Source: Zelopaecilomyces penicillatus
Lineage: Eukaryota > Ascomycota > Sordariomycetes > Hypocreales > Pseudodiploosporaceae
Length of the DNA stretch: 64,000 nucleotides
Direction: 5' to 3'
NCBI GenBank assembly: GCA_005765155.1
Contig: VCCP01000001.1
Location: 558,001-622,000, forward strand
Numbering within the stretch: the first letter of the stretch is position 1; each line of letters starts with the position of its first letter. A program made the position numbers and the translations under genes. Below, in pieces: positions 33,819 through 46,755 of the stretch. The notes under the pieces were generated by a model that saw only the letters and a program-made list of their open reading frames with translations, did not search any database and was not told the DNA's origin.

Positions 33819-34307
33819 CTAGCCAATAGAGATCTCCAGACTCTCACTCTTATACTCCCCCGAAAACCCCGTCGACGTCGAATCATCAATCTCCTCATCC
33901 GTCAACTCATCTTTTCCTTTAGCCCACACAGCCATCCACTTGCCCTGCACAAACACCGTCGCCTTGTCTCCCAGCTCCTTCATCGGCACCTTTGGCTCCT
34001 GGAGTACAATATCCTCTCCCGCGCTCTCGCCGGGCTTGATGGTGACAAGCGAATCCGGCGGGGGCGGCCACAGCCGGCGGGCCATGATGACAGGTAGGTC
34101 CAGTGGCTTGGCGGCGCCAGCGGGCGTGATGGATAGCACGCCTAACGCCAGTGCCATATTGTCTAGGGGAGATTGGTAGGTGAGGATGGTGACTGGGTGG
34201 GAGTTTTTGTTGTGGACGGTGGCGGTGATGGTGGGTGGTGAGGAGCTGGTCTGTTTGAGGGTGATGCTGAGCCCTGTGATGGGGCTTGTTGTTGATCCGC
34301 CGCCCAT
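33819..34307 (-). CDS. Small beta-rich protein, function not recognised
   Basis: A single exon of 162 residues. I chose the ATG at 34307 (MGGGSTTSP) since the 55 residues before it, back to an ATG at 34472, look like translated 5' UTR. Alternating hydrophobic residues (SITLKQ, ITATVHNKN, PVTILTY) predict a beta-sandwich, and phrases such as ATVHNKNSHPVTIL and TIKPGESAGEDIVL resemble the small beta domain found before fungal deuterolysin-type metalloproteases. It has no HExxH and no signal peptide, so it is not a protease. I regard the resemblance as tentative and make no claim about function. Confidence 0.65.
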   Translation of the reverse strand: MGGGSTTSPITGLSITLKQTSSSPPTITATVHNKNSHPVTILTYQSPLDNMALALGVLSITPAGAAKPLDLPVIMARRLWPPPPDSLVTIKPGESAGEDIVLQEPKVPMKELGDKATVFVQGKWMAVWAKGKDELTDEEIDDSTSTGFSGEYKSESLEISIG

Positions 34308-34877
34308 GTTGTGGGATTTATATTTTGATGTTTTTAGGGTGTTGAGAAGTGTTAAGACTAGATAGTTCCGGATATGATATGGTAAGAGGTGGTCTTTAAA
34401 TGTTGTGCAGTTTGATGAGTGGACAGGTAATAATCTCAAGATGACGGAATGGCTATATATTGGCTGCCTCAAATTTATGCACCATGGCCAATCAAGGCCG
34501 ATGACGTACTACCGAAAATAGCCATTAACACAATGAGCCACCAACGACGTCCGTGTTGCTCAATGCCGCATAAGGAAGGTCGTCGTGTGAGATTAGGCTT
34601 CCATCATATTATTTCATGACATGTGGCTATATGCCGTTAAATATTGTCTATCCATGTCTACGCGCTACTTGTCTATCTAATACAGTATAATGAGGCATTC
34701 TTCATGCCTTCTATGTAGAACATACACATCATCTAAATAAAGGAGCGGAACAGCTCCCAGTCGTAAAATGCTGTTAATAAACCCTCTAAATTTCTCCATC
34801 GCGGGTACGCATCATAAAATGTCGATGCAGCCTCCTGTCTGGACAGTTCCTTGTCGCTAATGTTCGATCAATTCATT
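34308..34877. other. Intergenic region between two minus-strand genes
   Basis: AT-rich sequence of about 570 bases that should contain the promoter of the small beta-rich protein and the 3' UTR of the AIM32-like gene. I see no gene. Confidence 0.55.
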
Positions 34878-36107
34878 TCATAGACGAATGATCTTTCTTT
34901 GAGGATCAACGCCACCACGAAACTTGTCCGCTATAATGTTGCCCTCGAGCACCGTTTCTTTCACAATGCCTTCAACGTGCTTAGGTTCCACCCTGCCGTA
35001 CCAGATTCCATGGCCCGCAAGCGGATGTTTCTTTCCATTCAGCGTAAGACCTGGCGGCACGTAAATGATAATGTTACCGGCAAACTTGTGGCCCCCAATA
35101 TGGCTGATCAAGCCCACTCTCGCTGTCATCTTCGCTTCGTTCTCAGCAGCACCACCACCACTCTCTATCCTTCTAGCCTCGCTAAGTTTGACCTGAACCG
35201 GCCCTTGCAGCACATCAAAGCCCACACCGCCAAGCTTCTCCTCAAACTCGGCCCTCAGCACGGGTCCCATCAGGCCGCACCGCGCGTCTCTCCCGCCATG
35301 CCCGCAAATGAGCACCAGCACGTCTGTCACGTCCGTCACGCAGGGCAGCAGGTTTTGGTACACCTCCTTGCGCGTGAGTCGGTCGCGGTGTACCGGAGAG
35401 AGTCCATCATGCACTGGGTGCAGTTTCGAGGGTAGGAGATAGCCCTTGGCAAGGGCCTGTACGCTATCAAAGGAGACTCGTGGAAGGAAAGGAACGTATT
35501 TGAAGCTCGGGAGGAGGTAGGCCGAGGTAGAGTGAACTTCGGCGCGCGGAGGGATGGAGCTCGGGAATGACGAGTTGAGCACGGAGATATTGTGAAAAGG
35601 CTGCGTTACCAAAAGAGCTTGTTAGTCGACGTTTCATCATAAAAGTAGCCCGATCATCGATAGCTTCGCCAAAAGTCTCACGTCAGTATATGCTCCTCCC
35701 CTCCCAAACAGCTCCTTCAAGTCCGCCGCCAGATTATCTCCCCCGCTCTCCTCCTCAATCCTCGAGGTCCAGTCGTCCTGCCCCGTACAAACGAGAACCT
35801 GCTCCGCATAGCCCGAGATCATTCCATTCAGTGGGCTTTTGGTATCAAGCTCAAGCCCCTCTGGCATCGCTGGCATCTCGGCGCATCCGCATGTCGGTGA
35901 AGGGCATGTCGAGATTGTCGACAGCGGCGGCTGTCCTGATTTTGTTGAAGACGATGCGAATGTCTTGTTGCTACTATACACTGGCCCCGTTATCGGCGTT
36001 GTGTTGGGTAAAACGAAGAAGACATTGCTGCGCTGGCCAGATTTCACTAATTGCTGCTGTCGTAGTAGCTGTCGTGCTGGCGAGCGCAGCGATGTGCGTA
36101 ATGACAT
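34878..36107 (-). CDS. AIM32: Aim32-like thioredoxin-fold ferredoxin, mitochondrial
   Basis: Two exons, 36107-35682 and 35600-34878, give 382 residues. The 81-nt intron has GTGAGA, a GACTAAC branch site and CGCAG. The N-terminus is Arg/Ser/Gln-rich without acids, a likely mitochondrial presequence. A cysteine set CPSPTCGC at 68-75 precedes the conserved domain, and the C-terminal domain carries CGHGGRDARCG with C241 and C250 and, later, SHIGGHKFAGN and YGRVEP. This matches the sucrase/ferredoxin-like family of thioredoxin-like [2Fe-2S] proteins. In yeast, Aim32 is a dually located mitochondrial redox-quality protein. The gene lies two genes away from the CYC2-like flavoprotein, also mitochondrial; I read no more into that. 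Confidence 0.88.
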
Positions 36108-36624
36108 AGCGGCATGCGATTAATGTGATGGGAGCAAATGGACAGCATGATGCCGTTGGAAATGGCCCATCTATGTAGCCTGTAGGATTGAGGGTTCTAA
36201 GACGCGGCCCTCGGAAACCGAGACTAGGCGAGCATTTGGGAATGATCTCATCCCGCCCTACGGAGTCCAAAGCACCGAATCCTACGCTATTACCTTTGAG
36301 GGTCGTGGACATACGGCACGACCCCACAATATCTGCATCGTTTACGAGCAATCGAATAAGCACAACCTTATAGGCTGCATAACATCACGCATAATTAGCG
36401 ACATCACTGACATGCGAGTATCTGCTGTTGAGTATGAGCGCTTTGAGCCGCTGTGTCTTTACTTCTATGAGACTATGTACTGATAAGAAAGGAATATCTC
36501 CATCTATGCCTGCCATGCTACTCAATCTGAACAATCCAAGACGTCTTCTGCAAGCTTATCCAACACATATCCATAAACACCCTTATGGCATCCCTATTCC
36601 GTTCTCAATAAACGCCCCGACGCC
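36108..36624. other. Intergenic region upstream of the AIM32-like gene
   Basis: About 520 bases between two minus-strand genes, expected to hold the AIM32 promoter and the 3' UTR of the transporter gene. I see no gene. Confidence 0.55.
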
Positions 36625-38988
36625 TTAAAATGACGCTCCCTTCCTGTCGCAGTAGCCGGGGGGCTTGGGCTCAGCGTTGGCCCAGCTCATGATAGTCAAG
36701 CTTGTGGTGTAAGCCATCGCAACGAAGCCAAAGATGCATAGCGCAATATCAGACCACCTCCAGAATCTGCCTCGAGCCACGGCCTTGTAATGCAGAAGGG
36801 GCTATTATCCATCGTGGTTAGCAAAAGAGATATTTACAACATGTCATATGGCTCGAAGAATAGGATCAAAACTTACCGGGTAGATGTAAACCAGAGGAAT
36901 ACAAGCAAAGTTACCAACCAGCGCAACAAATTTGTCCAGATGATCCGCTCCACCCCAGGCAATGGCTGCGCACATCATGACCATGAAGAACCTAAACACG
37001 TTCTTTTGCCATTTGATCCAAGGGTTATACTTTCCACTTCGAGTGAATAGCTCAGTCTCCGCGATACGAATCGCGGGGAAGATTTGCAGCGGAGTTGATA
37101 GCAAAATGGCACACGAGTATAAGAGCTGTACTCCATTGACCATTCTGTTGTCCTGGGGCAAGTTCAACAGGACGACCGTTTCCGTCTTGGATCCGTAGGC
37201 AGCGTAAGAAATAGCACCCATGACAGTGAACAGTACCGTAATAATGACCATAACAAGGAGCATGACCTTGGGGAATTTCTCCGGGTGCTTCATAGACTCT
37301 TGAATGGGGATAATGAGACCGATGCCCTCAAATGTAAAGATGGCCGTTCCGATAAAGAGTGTCCAATCTCTCTGGTTGAACATGATGATGTCGGCAAGAC
37401 CCTCTGTTGCCAGTGTCAAGACATCATAGTAGAAAAGATACGCCAGTCCAATGAGAATGAACGCGTCTGCAATCAGGGCCGTGAAACCCAGCTTGCCAAT
37501 ATCTCTGAGGAGCGAAAAGGGGAGGAAAATAACCATCTGCATAAGAATTAGGTATGGGATGCTGATTGTAGTCTTACAATCGGTCACCGCTCTGATGAAA
37601 GCCTGCAAGTTCTCCGAAGTAAAGACAATATAGGCGGCAACGAATCCGACCTGGCTGAGAACAATCGAGAATAGAATGACAGCTCGCATCCACTTCCCGT
37701 AAAGTATACCACCCATATCACCAAAGGAGCCCTCGACCTTGAGACGGGTTGTGACTAGGAGAACGAAGCAGTAGTAACTCAAAGCTGCCACTCCAAGGAG
37801 AACCAGGTTACTGAAAAGCATGCCGCCATTGAGATAGGCACGGGGCAAAAACAGGACACCCGTTCCAACAAAAGACTTGAGAAGAAGTAATGCTGCATTC
37901 GTGGGGCTGTTCTGGCCGCTACCACCTCGAGCCTTTCTCTTTCTCTTCTTTTTTGAAGGCGGCAACAAGGCACTGTCTTCCATGGGTTCTCTGTCCTCGT
38001 CATCCTGGTCATCGCCAGAATGGAAGTACTCGTTGGGGCCGAGCGCTTCGTCGTCTTCTTCCAATTCCTCACCCGCAAAGTGGCCGTAAATGGAAAGAAA
38101 CTCGAGGAAACTAGAGGTGAAGAGTGCTGGCTGCTTGCCACCAGGAGATTCGGTTCCATCTTCGACATCGTCCGCACCAGATGGACTGAGGACCGTTCTG
38201 CGGAGATGGTCCCTTCGGAATCCACCAGGGACCTTGATCGAGCTAATGTCGAGAACTTCATCTTCGGGTTCTGGTCTTGACTGGTCAAAACTCTTGCTGC
38301 GTTGGAGCCTAGACTTCGCTTCGGCCTGCTCCGTCCACTTATAGATCCCGCGCGTCACGTCTCCTCCCTGCAAACGCAAACTGGAAAATTCGTCTTCGTG
38401 CAGGCCAGTGGTGCCGATGTCGGCTGGCTGCTTGCCCTTGTTGCCGTTGTTTCCTAGAAGCGATGATTCCTCTGATGCAGGATTATCCAGTTCACTGGGT
38501 TGAACCAAGTGCCGCTTGACAACCTCCGGGTCCTCATAAGGCCCAGTGGTGGCCTCTGGCCTAATATGAGATCTAGAATCAAAGGAACCGTAGTTTGTTG
38601 GCGTGTCAGACCGGCCAACCAATGCAGGAGAATGTGGTCGCGCAGGAGACTGAGTCCGCAGAGGTGGTGAGCTCACACGAGCTGGAGGAGTGCCGAATCG
38701 CGGCGGTGTTTGTCCAAACGAGTCGGACAAGGCAGCTGCCAATGCCGATACACCGGGGCCTTGCGTGTACGACTGCCCCCCAGGGAGTGTCCCACTGCTA
38801 TTATCATGACCTCCAAGACTTGGGCGAGGTGACTCGCTTCGAATGATTGGTGGAGTGCCAGATGGGATCGGAGAAGCGAGGCGAGCCGTCAGTTCTCCTC
38901 GCGGAAGGGAAGAGGAAAACGCCCGCGCCGGTGATGACGACATGGCCACTTGATTCGACAAGCTTCTATTCCTCGATGGAGATGTCAT
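36625..38988 (-). CDS. AVT3: Vacuolar amino acid transporter, Avt3-like (AAAP family)
   Basis: Two exons, 38988-36877 and 36801-36625, give 762 residues. The 75-nt intron has GTAAGT, a GCTAAC branch site and AATAG; it separates VYIYP from LLHYKAVARG and the last membrane helix. Avt3-type carriers export neutral amino acids from the vacuole. The N-terminal 360 residues are hydrophilic and Ser/Pro-rich with acidic stretches and a KKKRKRK cluster, as in fungal Avt3, and look heavily phosphorylated. The membrane domain starts at about 365 with the family signature ALLLLKSFVGTGVLFLPRA and contains about eleven helices, including the GIGLIIPIQESM stretch. The region upstream of the start is CT-rich. 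Confidence 0.9.
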
Positions 38989-41885
38989 TGTTGTTTCTTC
39001 TTCTTCGTTCTATAAAAGACTTGTTTGCATATCGCGTCGTTGCGAGACGGTCGGGTTGGGTAGATATGAGGTGTCAATGGACGGCTTGCTTCTGAGTAAC
39101 AGCCTTGGAGATGACCTCAATGGCGGCCGATCACAGGGTAAAGGCCAATGTTGGCGGAAGCTCGAAAGGAGCAGCAGGAGGTAGCAGGAAGCAGCAGGCT
39201 GAGAATGTCGAGCAATAAGAATAGCTCGAGGAGGCGTAGCGGCGCAATGAGAGCCTCAGCTGACTGTGGTAATCAAGCCTCGGAGTATATTGGTGAGAGG
39301 GAGGTTTGCTGGGTGTGTGATGGCAATTGGCAGTCGTAGTCAGCAGCGACCGCCCAGAGGTCTGGTGACTCGGGCGGTGGGCCTGCAGAGGGCTTGGGGC
39401 CTCTGAAGGCTGGGGCGTCGCCCCCACCCGTCGGAGTGGCTTACAGCATTCAGGGCTCTGTCCAGCCCAGGTCCATTCAATATTACAGGCCCTGACGGTG
39501 ACGCCAGAAGCGGAAGCTGCACCAATTTGTTGTAATGCACGATCTTTTGTTTCCGTGCGACTTGGGATGTGAGTTAATGAAAATACATATTATTAACACT
39601 TGAATAATAAAGAGGCAATCCGACTGCCATGATACAATACGAGTTTTAAGGGCGATAAGAAGAAGACCATCATTGCCCTCTTGACGGAACTCGGCATTCC
39701 ATCTTGAATCTCGATGCGGGCGTCATCCGACACCCCAAACACTAACACACGACCTCAACTAATACCAGGTACCAAGATCCATAGCCTCTTAATCGGCTCA
39801 TTATTTCAACCTCAAGTACACTCGTAGTTTTCCTACAAGTATACTAGAGGATGTCTGCACTAGCATGATCATAAAGAGGAGGTCCTCGTTGGCTTCGGTA
39901 GCGGTACCCGCTCAACATTGCCCTTCAGCTCTGATGGGCACAATGATTGAGCTCTGTACAAGAAAGACTGGCCTTCGTAGGAAGTAGCTTCACTACTGCG
40001 GATAAATCATAACGCCGCCTCAACCCGAACCCCGAGACATGCACAACCCATTGTTCCGACACTCTCAAACAGTCTGGTGAGTCACAAGCTTGAGCGATAA
40101 ACATGGTACATTGCTGCAGTAGCTGGCTGGCACTTTGATAGGCTAGATATGGTGATAGGTCTCGCTGGGTTGGCTGCTTCCACAAATCATGGTTCAACAA
40201 CACGCAGGTAGGCTTTTTGGGTATCTGAGGCACATGTAATTGTGCGCATGAATCACATATAGGATTCCGCTTCCGCCTTGGTGCCGCCAAATGCATGGAT
40301 ATGGAGCAAACAGTTTGACTGTCAGCAATTTAAACACTCAAACATGCAGATATTGAGCTTATTAACAGTTTGAAAGCTACGACCAGAACTCAGAATTGTG
40401 GTCGCTGCGTTGCGCCCATCGTCATATATTAGCGTGGTAACTGGCGGTGGAAAAAACATCGCCAACATGTTATCCCTCTATATGAACTATGGGTGGTATC
40501 TAAACAGCCTACCAATAATCCAAATGTAAAGTTTGATCACCTTGTAATAATATCTTGAAATTCTATAGAGATAAGTCTTTTAAATCCTGCAGAGTAGCCC
40601 TGGCGGTGTTAATTCCACCCTATCTATGGCCACTCTCGCAGGATGCCATCATGTGTTAACGCGTGACCAAGGGATTGAGTGGGGTTCGCTCGGCCACGGG
40701 CGATCGCCTTCAACAAGTGTGTGTGACACATCATATGGAGATGCGATCCTGGACTCTGAGCTTGCGACTCGTAAACAGAGCTGTGGTAAAAATGCGGATA
40801 CCTATGCACCAGCAGCTTGGGATTTGAGATAAAAGCTCTGCCCAGGAAAATATGCTTCCGAAGTATCCCGACGAGGACTGCCACTGTCTTCAAGCATTGG
40901 ATGGATCGCTACTCATCAACGGAGCGGCAGTCTGTCGTATCCGGATGTCGTCGGGGATCCGGCCGATAATCAACAACCCCAGCCTGGGCAGCCGGTATTG
41001 GTCTTTTATGGGTGGGGAAATGCATAAGAGTGATGCACAGTGACGACGGCGAGCAGATCGGGGGCGAACAGCACGATGGCAAGTAAACGACAAGATCTTG
41101 GTTGGGAGAAACCTTCACGGATTTGTTATAGACAGAGAAATTTTGAATCAATACTCAGATTGCATTTTGCTGTAGTGGAAAGGTTTGGAAGGGATTTGAT
41201 ATGACTCCCTCCTTCCTGCCTGGTGGTGAGGGGAAACGGTCTCGTAAATACATGGCAACTGCAGCCATTGCGACTGCCTAAAGCCGGCATTGCTGCACCC
41301 CCAGTCGGTAGGCATGTCGATTATTATGGTCGAGACAAAACGACCCCGAAAACATCACAGCCTTTAGTCCATACCAACCTCCCAACCAGCCGCTGATCCA
41401 TCATTGCCTATCCGTAGCCTCACACTAATGCCCTCTTCACCCAGTTTACAGTGCACTGACAGGCGCTCATGGCGCCTATGGGCGGACAATCCCTGCTGAC
41501 CCCACCTGTGAAAGCCCTGCAAATGGCAGAGATAATTGGTGCGTCTTGGCATGACGCCGCACTGCCTTGCCGTGATGGAGGGTGGACTGGAGCAAGCAAC
41601 GCCATCAACCTCCATCTGTGCATGCCTGCGGTTTCGGGGAGACGGTGGCAGATTTTGGCTCCACGGCGATTATTTCCACAGCATTTGGCTTGATATCTAT
41701 AACAGCCACGCCATGACTGGTGAGACCAGTCGATTTTGCTCCCTTTTCCTGTCCTCCTGCTCTGTTTAGTCACGCCACCACAGCAAGGGAGGCTCTTCCA
41801 GGCCGCTCGAACGTCGCTGTCCATGGCAGTTCGTTGGTTTTCTTAACACTTTTGGCCACGACGAGGTGAATAATCATCATTCAAG
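38989..41885. other. Longest gene-free stretch: divergent AVT3 / VHC1 intergenic region
   Basis: About 2.9 kb lie between the starts of the two transporter genes. The first 400 bases look like the AVT3 5' UTR. I found no supported gene: the longest frames, 39925-40296 (minus) and 41420-41824 (minus), have no recognisable motif and no intron-joined extension that I could see. The part at about 40300-40620 is AT-rich. Confidence 0.5.
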
Positions 41886-44800
41886 ATGGATACAAAAAAG
41901 GGAAGCGGTGGTGGAGGTGGAGGAGGAGGCAAGCTAGGCTCGACGTCTGGCGTCTTCATTCCCGTCTATCTCAACATCCTTAGCATTCTTATGTTTCTGA
42001 GGTTTGGACTCATTCTCGGGCAGATAGGATTTGTCGGCATTCTAGGTCAGTGCGAATTTGAGATGACATATCACTACCTGTATTTTCTGCCTAGGTAGTT
42101 CTTTTACAACTAACAGCTTATCACAGGACTCATGGTCACCGCATATTGCATTGACTTACTTACCACCCTATCTCTGTCCGCCATTGCTTCAAATGGCGAG
42201 GTAAAGGGAGGGGGTGCGTACTATCTCATTTCGAGGACACTTGGCCCGGAGTTTGGCGGCTCAATCGGTATTCTCTTCTTTCTTGCCCAGGCTCTGAATA
42301 CCGCCATGAACGTCGTTGGTCTTATCGACTGCATTCGAAACAATGTCGGTCCCAGCTTCCCTCAGGGATATTGGACGAATTATGGCCTCGAGACAATAGC
42401 CTTGATGCTATGTACAGGCTTGTGTCTGTTGGGATCTGCTACTTTCTCACGAGCTTCAGGCGCTTTGCTTGTAATCCTAACTGTCTCCATTATTAGCATT
42501 CCAATTTCCGCCATCTTCAAGAAACCTTTTCATGACGAGACTACAGGGATTCATTTTACAGGCATCAGTATCGATACACTGACTAATAATTTCTTACCTC
42601 ACACTTCGAACAAACAGTACAATGGGCTAGCTACATTTCGTGACCTCTTTGGAATCCTTTTCCCGTACGTCAATACTCACATTTTTCTAAGTCTAATCTG
42701 AAATATTTGTCTAACGGCTTCTTAAAGGGCCACATCAGGAATTTTTGCGGGGGCTTCCATGTCCGGTGATTTAAGAAACCCAAGCAAAGCTATTCCCAAA
42801 GGTACTCTCTGGGCTACATTGACTACTTTTATTGCCTACTTTATTGTCATTATTTCTATGGCTGCAAGCACAACACACGAATCGCTTTTAGCCAATGATA
42901 ATGTCATATCTCTAACCAGTTTGTCTGCTCCTATAATTCTGGCCGGGGAGTGCGCAGTCACTTTCTTCTCTGCTCTCATGGGTATAATTGGCTCAGCCAA
43001 ACTCTTCCAGGCTCTTGCCCGCGACAAACTACTTCCAGGGCTTTACATCTTTGGAAAAGGCACCAAGATGGGGGATGAACCTATCCTGGCTATCTTCTTG
43101 ACATATGCTATTGCTCAAATTGCTCTTCTGGCCGATCTTAATCAGATTGCCACGCTCATTTCCATGGGCTATCAGGTAAGAAACTCTCCACTTAGCTTGA
43201 GTGGCAATTGTTGGTGGTCATATTGAGTCCTTGTAACATGTCGGATCTGCATTGGTTTCGAATTCAACCCAACTTCTTGTGACCTCCGTTTTATTGCAGG
43301 GGATTGTTAGCGATGTCTTCATCTCGCGGCATTGACTACTCAAACACTCAAACTAATTCGATATAGATGACCTTCTTTGTCATGAATCTGGCCTGCTTCC
43401 TTCTTAAAATTGGCTCCGCTCCAAATTTTCGACCCAGTTTCCAGTTCTTCAACGCCAAGACTGCGTGTATTGGAAGTTTACTTTCCGCAGCAGCTATGTT
43501 TTTCATTGATGAAACATATGCAGCTATTGCAATTTGTGTGCTTGTCTTGCTATTCTTGTTGATTCACTATCTCAGTCCCCCCAAACACTGGGGAGATGTG
43601 TCGCAAAATCTCATATATCATCAAGTGAGGAAATACTTGCTACGGCTAAAGCCAGAACATATCAAATTCTGGAGACCCCAAATTATCTTACTTATAAACA
43701 ACCCAAGGCGACAAGCTCGACTGATTCAATTCTGTAACTCTTTGAAGAAAGGCTCTCTTTATATTCTTGGTCATGTTATTGTGACTGATGATTTTGCCAC
43801 CGGGATTCATGAGGCAAAACTACAACAGCAAGCATGGACCAATTACATTTCCGAATTTTCCAGAATCAAGGCATTTGTTCAGCTGACCATGTCGCCATCC
43901 ATAACATGGGGCGTTCGAAATTTAATCCTGTCTGCTGGACTCGGTGGCATGAGACCAAATATTGCTGTTATGGGGTTTTACAACATGGAGGAACTTCGAA
44001 AATCTAACCCGGGGCTTCCTGTCCCAGAGATTCCAATGGCGCCAGCCGCAAAGATGAATCGGCCAAGACCAAAACCTCAAGGAAAGGCACCGGGAAGACG
44101 AAGAGGCGATACATCGGCTCGTCTGCTGGAGGGCTTCTTGCCTACAGACGTTATTCGCACGGAAAACATGCTCTCCCCTACGGAATATATGACCATGCTG
44201 GAGGATTTAACTCTGAGACACCGGCTGAATGTTGCAGTTGCGTATGGGTTTGAGAGTCTCGAGACGCCACGAAAGGATGGATCCAATTCCAAAAAGTATA
44301 TCGATATGTGGCCTATACAAATGTCTGCAGAAGTTTCATCTGACGGGAAGAATGTTTTGACAACGAACTTCGACACCTGTGAGTTCTGTAGACATCATTT
44401 AACCTGCCTTGTTCCTATGACGACAATGGAAGCTAATACAAATAGATACATTGATACTTCAACTGGGACATATTCTACGTAGCGTTCACACTTGGAGGCA
44501 AGTATATACTTTGCGAGTGCTTGTCTTTGTGGAGTACGAAAATGAAGTTGAAGAGGAGAGTGCCCGAGTTAAAGCTCTATTGGAAAAGTTGCGAATTGAT
44601 GCCGAAGTGTTGGTCTTCTGGCTAGCGTCCGGGCGACTAAACACTTATGAGCTCATTATAAACGGGAAAAGCAACGACATAGACAGTGAAATAATTGTCA
44701 ACGACGCCCTCAAGGATGAAGAGTGGTGGGACGACCTACAAATGTTCAGGGGCCAGTTAGACAACATGACTTCAAGTCAAGAGTTAACACATCTGACACA

Positions 44801-46208
44801 CATCATCGAGTCAACCACAGGAAGACCTGGCATTTACAATCCTCATGAAGAGCTTGGATCCGAACGTCGCCGCCTTAGTATGGCGGATATTTCGGTAATG
44901 TCCAGGAAACCTGACATTGGAACGTTGTCAAAACTTGGTGTTAGCGTGGGAATACACACTCATCATTTAAATGACGAAGTCTTCAGAGAATCAACCTCTG
45001 ACGATGAATGGGAGACGGATTCAAGTTCGAGCGAAGTGGATAGTGAGATTGAGTCTATTTCAAGCGAGCCAAACCGCCACCAAGATGACGATTATGTGGA
45101 TGCGTCTAAGCGCCCGCTTCTGGGCCCCTTTAATCGTCGCACAAGTCGTGGTCCTGTTAAAGTCGTATCAGAAAATACATTACTGAGACTAGGACGGGAT
45201 CGCAAGTCAAAAACTATCGAATCGAATGCTCCTGGGCTCACGTCATATGGTACAATGTCAGCGTCACAAACCCTAACAGATAGCCAAGCTGCCACTGTAA
45301 TGTCTGCTTCTCAACAAGCCCCTGGAGCAGTTCAAAGCAATGTCGCTCGCCTACATGCTGAATCAACGGGGGGCACTGGAAACGACCAGGAACGTTATGA
45401 AAACCAGGCAGCCCCAAATCTCCAGCCTCCAGGACAAATCCGTCTCCTCCACAATGCTGCTCGCCGATCACAGTCAACAAGTCCTACAAGACAACCTGAA
45501 CAACGTGCACTGCCAGAGGGTCCAGCGGCTTCTGCGCGACCAAATATGTCCCGACAATCATCAACCGTTCGGTTTTCGAGTCGACCTGTACCAGCAATGA
45601 CAATTGCAACTGAAGATGGCAACTCAAAAATCGGCTTCGTTACAAGCTCAAATCCTGTGACTCCAAAGGTAGAGCGGCCTACTTTCTCCAGGCAATCATC
45701 ACAAGGCAGGTTCTCTAGTAGACCTGTGCCAGAGACCAAGGTAAATGTTGGTGATGAAGCTGTAAGGACAATATCATTTGCCGAGCAACCAGTGCACAAC
45801 TCAAACTCGGCTCAACATTCTCGGCATCACTCACGACAGGGATCCTCATATTCAAACTTTGGTCAAGGAGACGTCAGTCTCAGCATCCCTCAGCTTTTAG
45901 AGTCATACAAGTTTGACAGCCGGATTAGTGAGGAAGACGGGGGCTCAGGGTACTCAACGCAGGGTGTTGCCCTTTCATTCAACGACCTGCCAAGCCGGGC
46001 GCAACACCTAATACTAAACGAATTGATGCGACAGCATTCCCAAGACACAGCTGTTATGCTTAGTACTTTACCAATACCTTCTGAAGGAACCAGCTTGGAT
46101 GATCCTTCCTCAGTGAGGTATCTTTCAGATATCGAAGTGTTGTGCAATGAACTACCACCGGTATTAATGGTACTGAGCAACAACATGACTGTCACTGTGA
46201 GTTTGTGA
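41886..46208 (+). CDS. VHC1: Vacuolar cation-chloride cotransporter, Vhc1-like (SLC12 family)
   Basis: Five exons, 41886-42045, 42127-42664, 42728-43175, 43367-44378 and 44446-46208, give 1306 residues. Introns are 81, 63, 191 and 67 nt. SLC12 proteins carry K+ (or Na+) together with Cl-; the yeast relative sits in the vacuole membrane. After a Gly-rich start, the membrane domain begins with GVFIPVYLNILSILMFLRFG and includes GGGAYYLISRTLGPEFGG and FAGASMSGDLRNPSKAIPKG, both family signatures; exon 4 supplies the last helices (MTFFVMNLACFLLKIGSAPN) and the cytosolic domain, exon 5 its remainder plus a long Ser/Gln-rich insertion at about 800-1200. The end NELPPVLMVLSNN is typical. A GTGAGT at 46197 could be a further donor that would change only the last three residues. 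Confidence 0.9.
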
Positions 46209-46755
46209 AAAATTGGTTGTGCGGACAGTTGCTTCTGAAAGGGGTCACGAGTAATTGTAATTCATGGTACAACATCATGTTGTTTTTCACCCTTTAGATA
46301 TCATGACTAGAACAAGGGCTGGCGTTTGGTAAGCAAGCAAGCGAAATCACATAATGATACATATTTTAAGTTCAGTCTCTGGACCGTCGTTTTTTGTTCA
46401 ATGATCTCTATTTTCTATCGTGCTTTCAGTCAGCATTCTTTTCAGGGTTTTATGCTTTGTTTGGAGGATACGTTTCGTCCTTTACGTCGCAACACTCACT
46501 GCAATGGTCTTTCATGACAACCATTGATAGTGAACGTGTTGAAAGGGAAAATTGACCGTTCAATGAATATCATTCTCTCTTCGCAAAGACAGCATTGCCT
46601 TTTTAATCGCATTAGATATCCACTCCTAGCTACTGTGTATATATATGTCAGTGATGGAAGCAACTTGTAGATAGCTTTCCAATCACATTCACATTCACAA
46701 TTTTTACAGAAGAGATACCCACCAAGATAGTCTCGACGACAGACACAAACATACA
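46209..46755. other. Intergenic region between VHC1 and the small acylation-candidate gene
   Basis: About 550 bases with AT-rich 3' flank of VHC1 and the promoter of the next gene. A TATATATA run lies near 46638, about 115 bases before the next start. I see no gene. Confidence 0.55.

Noticed and set aside
31993..39000. A mitochondrial or transporter operon-like cluster of minus-strand genes
   Set aside because: The genes are separated by 190-570 bases and belong to unrelated processes; same-strand order alone is no evidence.
39925..40296. Minus-strand frame of 123 codons in the AVT3/VHC1 gap
   Set aside because: No domain, no visible intron-linked exon and ordinary frame length for non-coding DNA of this base composition.
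41420..41824. Minus-strand frame of 134 codons upstream of VHC1
   Set aside because: Cys/Arg/Trp-rich without pattern; probably promoter DNA of VHC1.
43176..43366. A small extra exon within the 191-nt VHC1 intron, after TATTGCAG
   Set aside because: Direct joining of MGYQ to MTFFVMNL matches the family without a gap, so an exon is not needed.
46197..46298. A further intron at the end of VHC1 (GTGAGT to TTTAG)
   Set aside because: It would only replace the last three residues by two; I kept the simple stop at 46208 for lack of evidence.
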